Positions 40,096 through 48,067 of a stretch of 64,000 bases of DNA are shown piece after piece. The notes beneath the pieces are model-generated. The model saw only the letters and a program-made list of their open reading frames with translations, made no database searches and was not told the DNA's origin. The number at the start of each line of letters is the position of its first letter. Within the stretch, counting starts at the first letter, position 1. The position numbers and the translations under genes are program-made. Source of the DNA: Achromobacter arsenitoxydans SY8 (GTDB lineage Bacteria > Pseudomonadota > Gammaproteobacteria > Burkholderiales > Burkholderiaceae_B); contig NZ_AGUF01000104.1 of assembly GCF_000236785.1 (NCBI RefSeq), positions 1 to 64,000 of the forward strand. The letters are read 5' to 3'.

Positions 40096-42483
40096 TCAGA
40101 TGATCGTCCAGAGACCCACCATCGAGGCGCCCAAGCCCACTTTCTCGGCCTTGGCGCCATCGAACGCGTAGCTGGAGCCTGTGGTGCGGTAGGACACCAG
40201 CTGGCCGATGTTGCTTACCAGGGCATAGTTGGTGAACGACCCGTTCAGCATGACCGTGGTGCGGAACAAGGCCACGCGATGCATGCCGAATTCCGCCTTG
40301 GCGACCGCCAGGCCGATGGAGAACGGTGTGGCCTGCAGCCAGCTTTCCTTGGACAGGTCCTTGACGTTGGCCGCATCCATCACGACGTCGGCGGGTGTTT
40401 CCAGGGTGATGTTGCCCTTGGCCTTGATCAGCACGGTGGCGTCCTCGGACTCCATGTGCATCTTGTCCTTGGCCTTCAGATCCATCTTGGCGGTTTCCGA
40501 CTGCACGAGCATGGCGGTCTTGGCCTTCACGTCCATGTTCTCATCGGTGGATCGCACTTCGACCTTGCCTTTGGCCTTCTCGGTCAGCGTGCCGGTCTGG
40601 ACGTGATGCAGCGAGTCGCCCTCTGTCACATACACTTCCTGGCCGGTCTTCAGCGTCTCCTTGAATAGTCCCTTGACCTCGCGCTCTTCGCCCTTCGCGG
40701 CCACGGTGGTCTTCAGGCCGTTGTCGAACTTCTCGTCCATGAGGCCGTCTTTCACGTGCACGGTGCGAGAGGCCTTGACGGTGTATTCCTCGTGCCCCGT
40801 GACGTAGACGTCGCGCCGTTCTCCGACCTTCAGGTAATCGGTGCCGGTAATCCGGATGTCGCGATTGCCGCAGATCGTCGTGGTGTCGTTCTCGCCGATA
40901 TGGGTCGTGCGGTTCAGGTCGGTGGTGTGGGTCTCGTTGGCCTCGACCTCGGTGCAGAGTTCTCGTTCCGCGTGCAGCCAGATGAGTTCACTGCCGGTCT
41001 TGTCTTCGAACATCAGCGCATTCGCGGTGGCCGGGGTGCCGCTTTTGGATCGGCTCAGGAAGCCGCTCTGCGTTGCGTTGTCGGGCAGATCCCAAGGCGG
41101 CAGGTTGTTGGCGTTGAAGACGCGTCCGATCACGATAGGGCGGTCAGGCTGGCCGCCGATGAAGTCGACGATCACTTCGTCGCGCACGCGCGGCAGCTGG
41201 ATGCCGCCAAAGCCGCCGCCGGCCCATGGACTGGAAACGCGCACCCAGCATGAACTGTTCTCGTCCTTCTTGCCGTAGCGGTCCCAGTGGAACTGGACCT
41301 TGACGCGTCCCATCTTGTCCGTCCAGATTTCCTCTCCCTCTTTGCCCACCACCGTCGCCGTCTGGGGGCCATGCGTGCGCGGAATCGGCGTGATGCGCGG
41401 CGCGCGGAACTGCGTGCTGGAGGGCACCACCACGAACTCCAGGTCAAAGCTGCCCGGATCAGCCTGGCCGCTGGCGTAGCCAGATTCGCGGATGCGATAG
41501 TAGGTGCTGACGACGAGGTACTCGCGGTTTTCGGCCTGTCGGGGATGATTGCGCAGGGTGAATAGATGGCCGGTGGAAAGCCCGCGCGCGTTGGACGAGC
41601 CGGAGCTTTGCTCCTGTCTGCACTGCAGGTCCTCAAGACGCACGCGGGTGTAGTGGTCCGCATCATCGGGATTGGTATAGCCGCCTTGCCATTCGTACAT
41701 CTCCAGGTCGCCGTGGTCATGTGCGCCGGGATTGTTGCGTCGCGCCTCGAGGCTCGCGGCGGGCGTCAGCGGGTGATAGTCGGTAGTGGCGAACGCGCCT
41801 GGCGTGATCTGCTCGGCGACTTCCCATTTAGCGATGTAGTCCTCGCGGGGAATCGTGATGCGATCCGGACCGTAATAGGGAATCTGTTCGTAGTCGGCGA
41901 CGGGCTCGTGCTGCGTTATGTCATCGGTCAGCACGAGCGTGTGCTTGCCGTTGTCGTGCTTGAACCAGAAGTAGATGCCTTCGTGCTCCATCAGCCGGCA
42001 GATGAACGCGTAGTCGGTTTCCTGGTACTGCACGCAGTATTCCCAGCTGCGGTAGGTGTCCACCAGCTTGAACTCTACGGGATAGTTGTAGTCCTTGAGA
42101 ACCTCGCGGATGACGTCGGGAACGTTCTTGTTCTGGAAGATCTTGTTGTCCGAGGTCTGCGTCAGGTACCAGAGCCAGGGGCGCACCGTGGCGCGGTAGA
42201 TGGTGTAGCGCGACGTGTTGTTTTCGCGTCCGATGAGCACACAGCGCGTGATGTGTCCGCTCAGGTAGCGGGGCGTGTCGGCGGACGTCTCGATCTCGAG
42301 TGTCAGCGGCTTGCCCAGCAGGGATTTCATGTCCAGTGAATAGGTTTCCGACACCAGCTCGACTTCCAGCTCGAATAGCTGAGAGAGGCTTTCGGCGCCG
42401 TGCATCGCCCGGAACTTGAGCTGGTCCGGGGGCAGGGGCGTATGCGCCCTGACGACACGTTCGCTTGGCACGTTGCGGTCCAT
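40096..42483 (-). CDS. vgrG: Type VI secretion spike protein VgrG (TssI)
   Basis: VgrG forms the trimeric puncturing spike that carries PAAR and effectors. The 795 residues show the gp27-like base (HGAESLSQLFELEVELVSE near residue 30; YCVQYQETDYAFICRLMEHE near 168). The gp5 OB-fold region has HWDRYGKKDENSSCWVRVSS. A long beta-helix rod follows, with repeated V/T/E-rich segments. The last 85 or so residues (after DLSKESWLQATPF) leave the rod pattern. The start ATG is followed by TSS-type charged residues. It opens the minus-strand operon that is divergent from tssA. Confidence 0.96.
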   Translation of the reverse strand: MDRNVPSERVVRAHTPLPPDQLKFRAMHGAESLSQLFELEVELVSETYSLDMKSLLGKPLTLEIETSADTPRYLSGHITRCVLIGRENNTSRYTIYRATVRPWLWYLTQTSDNKIFQNKNVPDVIREVLKDYNYPVEFKLVDTYRSWEYCVQYQETDYAFICRLMEHEGIYFWFKHDNGKHTLVLTDDITQHEPVADYEQIPYYGPDRITIPREDYIAKWEVAEQITPGAFATTDYHPLTPAASLEARRNNPGAHDHGDLEMYEWQGGYTNPDDADHYTRVRLEDLQCRQEQSSGSSNARGLSTGHLFTLRNHPRQAENREYLVVSTYYRIRESGYASGQADPGSFDLEFVVVPSSTQFRAPRITPIPRTHGPQTATVVGKEGEEIWTDKMGRVKVQFHWDRYGKKDENSSCWVRVSSPWAGGGFGGIQLPRVRDEVIVDFIGGQPDRPIVIGRVFNANNLPPWDLPDNATQSGFLSRSKSGTPATANALMFEDKTGSELIWLHAERELCTEVEANETHTTDLNRTTHIGENDTTTICGNRDIRITGTDYLKVGERRDVYVTGHEEYTVKASRTVHVKDGLMDEKFDNGLKTTVAAKGEEREVKGLFKETLKTGQEVYVTEGDSLHHVQTGTLTEKAKGKVEVRSTDENMDVKAKTAMLVQSETAKMDLKAKDKMHMESEDATVLIKAKGNITLETPADVVMDAANVKDLSKESWLQATPFSIGLAVAKAEFGMHRVALFRTTVMLNGSFTNYALVSNIGQLVSYRTTGSSYAFDGAKAEKVGLGASMVGLWTII

Positions 42484-42995
42484 CTCACCGTCTCCTTATG
42501 AGAATTCACCTGCTGCTGCTGCGTTTGCTGCTCTGGGTTCCGCACGGCCGCGAAACCGCGCGTGCCGTGATAAAGCAAAGGGATGGCGGCCGCTCAAGGG
42601 GCCGCCTGGAAATGGAGCGACGCCGGAAAAAAAGGGGGCGGGCCAGGGGGAAGATTGTCTCTGATCGGGATGCGCGCCGGTCTGCCGCCAGCGTGAGCGC
42701 CGATTGTAGGCATCGCGCAAAGCGCCCGAATAGCGGGATCACATGCTTTTGTGCTTTTTACGCTTTAGTAACAATGCCTACGGACTTCACGTAACTGCGT
42801 AAGGTCTATGTCAAAACGTCAGAACAGCCGGGCAAGAAGTGTTCAATTGTTTAGTAGCTGTTAGTTGTCTGTAAGAAAAATCTGAAGGTGTGAGTTGTTA
42901 GTTTCATAAAGAAAGACGTGCATAGAATTCACCCTTCCGTTGAGCAGCGCGGAGCGTAGTAGCGGTAGCAGGCAGCATCCCCAGCCATTTAAGCA
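42484..42995. promoter_or_regulatory. Divergent control region between vgrG and tssA
   Basis: This 512-base region has no convincing gene. The left half is GC- and A-rich (a run GCCGGAAAAAAAGGGGGCGG near 42621). The right part, about 42740-42960, is visibly AT-richer than its neighbours. One -10-like box, TAGAAT (42923-42928), lies 67 bases before tssA but has no -35 at standard spacing. No sigma54 consensus was seen. The region must carry promoters in both directions; I could not place them reliably. Confidence 0.4.
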
Positions 42996-44039
42996 ATGAC
43001 TATGGAATTCGCCGATATCCTAAATACCCTCGATTCACGTCTGCCCTGCGGGGAGGACCTCGAATACGACCCCGACTTCCTGCTGCTTCAGCAGGCCGCG
43101 GCCGGACGGGACGAACAGCAGTTCGGCTCCACCATCATCGCCGCGCAGCCGCCCGATTGGCGCGAGGTCGAACGCCTGGCCCGCGCGCTGCTGGAGCGCA
43201 CCCGGGACCTGCGCGTGCTCGGACTGTTGACCTGCGCCTGGACCGAGATCCGTGGATTGCCGGGGTACAGCGATGGACTTGCGCTGGCGGTCGATGCGCT
43301 GGAGCGCTATTGGGAACCCCTGCATCCTCGTCTGGATAGTGTCGGCGAAGATGATCCGATGCCGCGCATGAATGCGCTGGCGGCGTTTGGCGACGTGCAG
43401 AGCTGTGCGCGCAGCGTGCGTTCCGCCAGCCTGGTCAACGGCGTGCACGGGCAGCTGTCCCTGCGGGACACGGAGGCGCTGCTCGACGGCAGCCGCCAGG
43501 ACGCCGAATGCTACCCGGGCGGCCGGCCGCGCGTCGTCGCGCGCCTGAGACAGGCATGGACGCAACGCGAGCCCGATGTGCTGGCGCTGGCCTCGGCCGC
43601 AGATGCGCTGCGCCGCATACGGAAACTGGTGACGGACAAGCTGGGCGGCGCATGGACGCCCGATTACGCCGCCGTCCTGCGCACGCTGGACCTGGTGCTG
43701 GACGCAGCCCGCGATGTGCCCCCCACCGCTTCAGAACCTTCCGCAATCGCTTCGGCAGATGAGCCGGCTCCCGCGGCAGCCATGCGCGCCCACGATGCCG
43801 GCACGCGCTGGCAGGACGCATCCGTCCAGTCGCGCGACGAGGCGGCGGCGCTGCTGGAAAAGGTGTGCGCGTACTTCGAGGCCAACGAACCCGGCCATCC
43901 CGCGCCTTACCTCATCCGCCGCGCGCAGCAACTGATACCCATGAGCTTTCACGACATCATCAAAAACCTGGCGCCACAGGGCCTGGAGCAATTCGAGGCC
44001 TGGCTGCCGCGGGACGCGGGGAGCCGGCCGGATACGTAG
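42996..44039 (+). CDS. tssA: T6SS protein TssA
   Basis: TssA caps or primes sheath assembly. The 347 residues start MTMEFADILNTLDSRLPCGEDLEYDPDF-like with the conserved ImpA N-terminal segment (CGEDLEYDPDFLLLQQAA). The C-terminal region carries NEPGHPAPYLIRRAQQLIPM and SFHDIIKNLAP, the short-type TssA signature. It is the first gene of the plus-strand T6SS operon, followed 40 bases later by tssB. Confidence 0.92.
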   Translation: MTMEFADILNTLDSRLPCGEDLEYDPDFLLLQQAAAGRDEQQFGSTIIAAQPPDWREVERLARALLERTRDLRVLGLLTCAWTEIRGLPGYSDGLALAVDALERYWEPLHPRLDSVGEDDPMPRMNALAAFGDVQSCARSVRSASLVNGVHGQLSLRDTEALLDGSRQDAECYPGGRPRVVARLRQAWTQREPDVLALASAADALRRIRKLVTDKLGGAWTPDYAAVLRTLDLVLDAARDVPPTASEPSAIASADEPAPAAAMRAHDAGTRWQDASVQSRDEAAALLEKVCAYFEANEPGHPAPYLIRRAQQLIPMSFHDIIKNLAPQGLEQFEAWLPRDAGSRPDT

Positions 44040-44079
44040 GGCAGGCCAGCCCCGAGAACCCACCAGAGGAGACGACACC

Positions 44080-44619
44080 ATGGCGACCAGCCTGAGAGGA
44101 AGCGGCCAGAAGTTCATTGCAAGAAACCGAGCGCCGCGGGTGCAGATCGAGTACGACGTCGAGATTTACGGCGCGGAGCGCAAGATCCAGCTTCCGTTCG
44201 TGATGGGCGTGCTGGCGGACCTTGCCGGCAAGTCCGAGACGCCCCAGCCGGACGTGGGCGAGCGCAAGTTCATGGACATCGACATCGACAACTTCGATGA
44301 GCGCATGCGGTCGGTCCAGCCGCGTGCCGCATTCCGGGTGCCCAACACGTTGACCGGCGAAGGAGACTTGAACGTGGATATCACGTTCGAGAGCATCGAC
44401 GATTTTTCGCCGGCGACTGTCGCAAGAAAAGTCGGCGCGCTGAACGAGCTGCTGAGCGCCCGGACCCAGCTTGCGAATCTGCTGACCTACATGGACGGCA
44501 AGACCGGCGCCGAGGAACTGATCGGCAACGTGCTCAAGAATCCCGCGCTGATGAACGCGCTGGCGGCCGCGCCCAAGCTCGATGCGCAGCCTGCGTCCGA
44601 CACCGCCTCCACGGACTAG
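44080..44619 (+). CDS. tssB: T6SS contractile sheath small subunit TssB
   Basis: TssB (VipA) pairs with TssC to build the contractile sheath. Of 179 residues, the first half shows GSGQKFIARNRAPRVQIEYD and LPFVMGVLADLAGKSE; the latter is the family hallmark. It ends in a helical region (ARTQLANLLTYMDGKTGAEE) that binds TssC. The tssC gene starts 31 bases later. Confidence 0.97.
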   Translation: MATSLRGSGQKFIARNRAPRVQIEYDVEIYGAERKIQLPFVMGVLADLAGKSETPQPDVGERKFMDIDIDNFDERMRSVQPRAAFRVPNTLTGEGDLNVDITFESIDDFSPATVARKVGALNELLSARTQLANLLTYMDGKTGAEELIGNVLKNPALMNALAAAPKLDAQPASDTASTD

Positions 44620-44650
44620 TTTCCGCTTGAACCGCTTTTCGGAGAATGCC

Positions 44651-46153
44651 ATGACCGCAGTGGCCAAACGCGCTGACGCGCGCGCTGTCGAGACTTTAGG
44701 GGCGGACGACCTGTCCGCGCTCCTGAAGAAGGAGTTCAAGCCCAAGACCGAGCAGGCGCGCGAAGCGGTCGAACATGCCGTGCGCACGCTGGCGCATCAG
44801 GCGCTTGAAAACAGCGGCGTCGGATTGTCCTCGGACGCCTATCGGACCATCCAGGCAATCATCGCCGAGATCGACCGCAAGCTGTCGGAGCAGATCAATG
44901 GCGTCATGCACCACCCCGACTTCCAGCAACTGGAGGGCGCGTGGCGCGGCTTGCACTACCTGGTCACCAACACCGAGACCGACGAGCTTCTGAAGATACG
45001 GGTGATGAACCTGTCGAAGTCGGAACTCGGCCGCACGCTGAAGCGCCACAAGGGCGTCGGCTGGGATCAGAGTCCTATCTTCAAGCGCGTGTACGAGGAA
45101 GAGTACGGACAGTTCGGCGGAGAACCCATAGGCTGCCTGGTGGGCGACTATCACTTCGATCACAGCCCGCCCGACGTGGAGCTCCTGGGAGAGATTGCGA
45201 AGATCTCGTCCGCCGCCCATTGCCCGTTTATCGCGGGTGCGTCCCCCAACGTGATGCAGATGGATTCCTGGCAGGAGCTGGCCAATCCGCGCGACCTGAC
45301 CAAGATATTCACCAATACTGAATACGCCGCATGGCGCAGCCTGCGCGAATCCGAAGACTCGCGCTATATCGGCCTGGCGATGCCGCGCTTTCTGGCGCGC
45401 CTGCCGTACGGCGCGCGCACCAATCCGGTCGACGAGTTCGACTTCGAGGAAGACACCGACGGCGCAAATCACGACCGCTACACCTGGGCCAATTCCGCCT
45501 ATGCGATGGCGGCCAACGTAAATCGTTCATTCAAGCTGTACGGCTGGTGCACGTCGATCCGAGGCGTCGAGTCGGGGGGGGCGGTCGAGAACCTGCCGTG
45601 CCACAGCTTTCCGACGGATGACGGCGGGGTGGACATGAAGTGCCCGACCGAGATCGCGATCAGCGACCGGCGCGAGGCTGAATTGGCCAAGAACGGCTTC
45701 ATGCCGCTGGTGCATCGCAAAAATTCGGATTTCGCTGCCTTCATCGGCGCCCAGTCGCTGCAGAAGCCGCATGAGTATTACGAAGCGGACGCGTCCGCCA
45801 ACGCCAAGCTGGCGGCGCGGCTGCCGTATCTGTTCGCCTGCTGCCGCTTCGCTCACTACCTTAAGTGCATCGTGCGCGACAAGATCGGCTCGTTTCGCGA
45901 GCGCGACGACATGGAGCGCTGGCTGAATGACTGGATCATGAACTACGTGGACGGGGACCCCGTGAACTCGTCCCAGGAAACCAAGGCGCGCAAGCCGCTG
46001 GCGGCGGCCGAGGTGCAGGTGCAGGAGATCGAGGACAACCCGGGCTATTACTCGGCCAAGTTTTTCCTGCGGCCGCACTATCAGCTTGAAGGGCTGACGG
46101 TGTCGCTGCGACTGGTGTCCAAGTTGCCATCGCTCAAGCAGAGCGAAGGCTAA
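44651..46153 (+). CDS. tssC: T6SS contractile sheath large subunit TssC
   Basis: TssC (VipB) is the sheath main subunit, the part recycled by ClpV. The 500 residues include the conserved LEGAWRGLHYLVTNTETDE, HSPPDVELLGEIAKISSAAH and SPNVMQMDSWQEL, and the C-terminal YYSAKFFLRPHYQLEGLTVS. ATG 44651 is preceded by GGAG with 6-base spacing. An in-frame extension upstream overlaps tssB and has no conserved content. Confidence 0.97.
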   Translation: MTAVAKRADARAVETLGADDLSALLKKEFKPKTEQAREAVEHAVRTLAHQALENSGVGLSSDAYRTIQAIIAEIDRKLSEQINGVMHHPDFQQLEGAWRGLHYLVTNTETDELLKIRVMNLSKSELGRTLKRHKGVGWDQSPIFKRVYEEEYGQFGGEPIGCLVGDYHFDHSPPDVELLGEIAKISSAAHCPFIAGASPNVMQMDSWQELANPRDLTKIFTNTEYAAWRSLRESEDSRYIGLAMPRFLARLPYGARTNPVDEFDFEEDTDGANHDRYTWANSAYAMAANVNRSFKLYGWCTSIRGVESGGAVENLPCHSFPTDDGGVDMKCPTEIAISDRREAELAKNGFMPLVHRKNSDFAAFIGAQSLQKPHEYYEADASANAKLAARLPYLFACCRFAHYLKCIVRDKIGSFRERDDMERWLNDWIMNYVDGDPVNSSQETKARKPLAAAEVQVQEIEDNPGYYSAKFFLRPHYQLEGLTVSLRLVSKLPSLKQSEG

Positions 46154-46165
46154 GTGTCAGAAAGA

Positions 46166-46183
46166 CGGGCGCATCCGCGCCCG
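46166..46183 (+). other. Hairpin ahead of hcp
   Basis: A perfect 7-bp stem with a four-base loop (46166-46172 with 46177-46183, arm CGGGCGC) lies between tssC and hcp and ends 8 bases before the AGGAGA ribosome-binding site. There is no T-tract. It may stabilise the hcp part of the transcript. Confidence 0.5.
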
Positions 46184-46202
46184 ATAACTCCAGGAGACAG
46201 AT

Positions 46203-46688
46203 GTGGCTGTGGATATGTTCATGAAAATTGATGGCGCCAACGGCGAGTCGAAGGACGCCAACCACAAGGACTGGACCGATATCGTGTCGTTCTCGTGGGG
46301 CGCCACGCAGCCAGGCAATATGGCCAGCGGGGGCGGCCTGGGAGCGGGCAAGGCGAGCTTTAACGACCTGCACGTCGTCGCGCGCATCGACAAGGCGGCC
46401 CCTGCGGTGATGAAGCACTGCGCCAGCGGCAAGCATCTGGGCAGGATCGAACTGTCCATGTGCAAGGCGGGCGGAGAGCAGATCGAGTATTCGAAGATCA
46501 CGCTGGAGGACGTTCTGGTGTCGTCGGTGCAGATATCCGGAGACCGCAGCGCCGAAGGCGTGGTGGTGAACTTCGCGTTTCAGGCCGCCAAGGTCAAGCA
46601 GCAGTATTGGGAGCAGACAGAAAAGGGAGGCAAGGGCGCGGAAAGCCTGGTGGCCTGGGATATCAAGCAGAACAAGGAAGTGGGCTAG
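46203..46688 (+). CDS. hcp: T6SS tube protein Hcp (TssD)
   Basis: Hcp forms the stacked hexameric inner tube, needed in large amounts. The 161 residues start with GTG (MAVDMFMKIDGANGESKDA), with AGGAGA at 5-base spacing. They carry the conserved HKDWTDIVSFSWGATQPG and the C-terminal FAFQAAKVKQQYWEQ. It is the fourth gene of the operon and is preceded by a hairpin. Confidence 0.96.
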   Translation: MAVDMFMKIDGANGESKDANHKDWTDIVSFSWGATQPGNMASGGGLGAGKASFNDLHVVARIDKAAPAVMKHCASGKHLGRIELSMCKAGGEQIEYSKITLEDVLVSSVQISGDRSAEGVVVNFAFQAAKVKQQYWEQTEKGGKGAESLVAWDIKQNKEVG

Positions 46689-46700
46689 GGGGGATCACCC

Positions 46701-47516
46701 ATGTCCATCGCCGCGGTTCCCTATGGCGTCATCAGCCTGCATGGCCAGCTGGACGAAGTGCAGTCGCATATCCGCCGCAGTCCCGTCGACGCGGACCTGC
46801 GTGCACAGCTGTTCCAGTTGCTCGTCGCGCAGGGAGACTGGACACGCGCCAGCGAGCAGCTCAACCTGTGTGCGCAACTCAGCGAGCAGGCCCGTCCAAT
46901 GGCCGCGCTTTACGCAAGCGCGATCGCCGCCGAGCGCGAGCGGGAGGCCGTGCTCGCCGGCAGCGGCGATCCGGTCTTGCTGGACGAACCCGAGGATTGG
47001 ATGCGGGCGCTGATGTCGGCGCTGCATGTCGAGGGCCAATCCGCCGCCAAGGCTGCCGAGCTGCGCGCACAGGCTTTCGACGCGGCCGGCACGCGCGCAG
47101 GCCGCGTTGGCGGCGCCATGCAGCCCGCGCCTATGCCGTTCCAGTGGATCTGCGACGGCGATAGCCGGCTGGGTCCGGTGTTCGAGTTCTTCGCGGCGGG
47201 CAGGTATGTCTGGCTGCCGTTCTCGGCGCTTCGGCAGGTGCGCCTGCTTGCCCCGGACGGACTGTGCGACGTGGTGTGGGCGCAGGCCGAAGTCGAACTG
47301 GAAGGGGGGCGGACGCTTCAAGGTCTGGTCCCGGCGCGCTACCCGCCAATGCCGGGTGAACGCATGGTCGATCTGCCTGATCCGGTCAAGCTGGGGAGGA
47401 TGTCGGACTGGCGTTTGCTGCATGGCGACACCTACGCAGGGGTGGGCCAGAAGATGTGGCTGACGGATGCGGATGAATTCGCCCTGCTCGATATCCGCAG
47501 TCTGGAGATGGCGTAA
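46701..47516 (+). CDS. tagJ: T6SS accessory protein TagJ (ImpE/SciE-type)
   Basis: TagJ-family proteins bind the sheath and may modulate ClpV-dependent disassembly. The 271 residues have an N-terminal alpha-helical TPR-like half (LRAQLFQLLVAQGDWTRASE). A C-terminal domain has WICDGDSRLGPVFEFFAAGRY and WLPFSALRQV. The stop overlaps the tssE start (TAATG). Placement between hcp and tssE is typical. Confidence 0.88.
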   Translation: MSIAAVPYGVISLHGQLDEVQSHIRRSPVDADLRAQLFQLLVAQGDWTRASEQLNLCAQLSEQARPMAALYASAIAAEREREAVLAGSGDPVLLDEPEDWMRALMSALHVEGQSAAKAAELRAQAFDAAGTRAGRVGGAMQPAPMPFQWICDGDSRLGPVFEFFAAGRYVWLPFSALRQVRLLAPDGLCDVVWAQAEVELEGGRTLQGLVPARYPPMPGERMVDLPDPVKLGRMSDWRLLHGDTYAGVGQKMWLTDADEFALLDIRSLEMA

Positions 47517-48067
47517 TGGGCCATGCCGACGACGCCCACAACTGGGAGCCGCTGGCGCGCAGCCAGCGCGCCGCCCGCGACCGGCTGCAGCCGTCGCTGT
47601 TGGATCGACTGATGGACAACGATCCCGCCAAGCGCGAGGAGCCGCGCGACAGCGCCATGCTGACGCATGAGGAGCTGCGCGCGGCGGTGCTGCGAGATCT
47701 GCGCTGGCTGCTCAACACGGTCAACCTGCAGACATCCCAGGACCTGTCCCCTTACCAGCGCGCGGTGGTTTCGACGGTCAACTTCGGCGTGCGCGCCATG
47801 GCCGGAAAACGCATGTCCGAGATCGACTGGATCGACGTGGAAGAGTCCATCAGGAATGCGATCTCGGCATTCGAGCCGCGCATCCTCGATTCCTCGGTCG
47901 AGGTGCGCTGCGTAACCGACACAGGTTCACTGGAACATCACAACGTGCTGAGCCTGGAGATCAGGGGCATGCTGTGGTGCGTGCCGCATCCTCTCGAGTT
48001 CCTGTTTCGCACGGACATCGACCTGGAGAACGGACATATGGACCTGCATGACCTGGGCGGAATCTGA
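47516..48067 (+). CDS. tssE: T6SS baseplate protein TssE
   Basis: TssE is the gp25-like sheath-initiator wedge protein. The 183 residues include the gp25 region (LRAAVLRDLRWLLNTVN near residue 60) and SLEIRGMLWCVPHPLEFLFR near the end. It is coupled by one-base overlaps to tagJ upstream and tssF downstream. Confidence 0.95.
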   Translation: MGHADDAHNWEPLARSQRAARDRLQPSLLDRLMDNDPAKREEPRDSAMLTHEELRAAVLRDLRWLLNTVNLQTSQDLSPYQRAVVSTVNFGVRAMAGKRMSEIDWIDVEESIRNAISAFEPRILDSSVEVRCVTDTGSLEHHNVLSLEIRGMLWCVPHPLEFLFRTDIDLENGHMDLHDLGGI

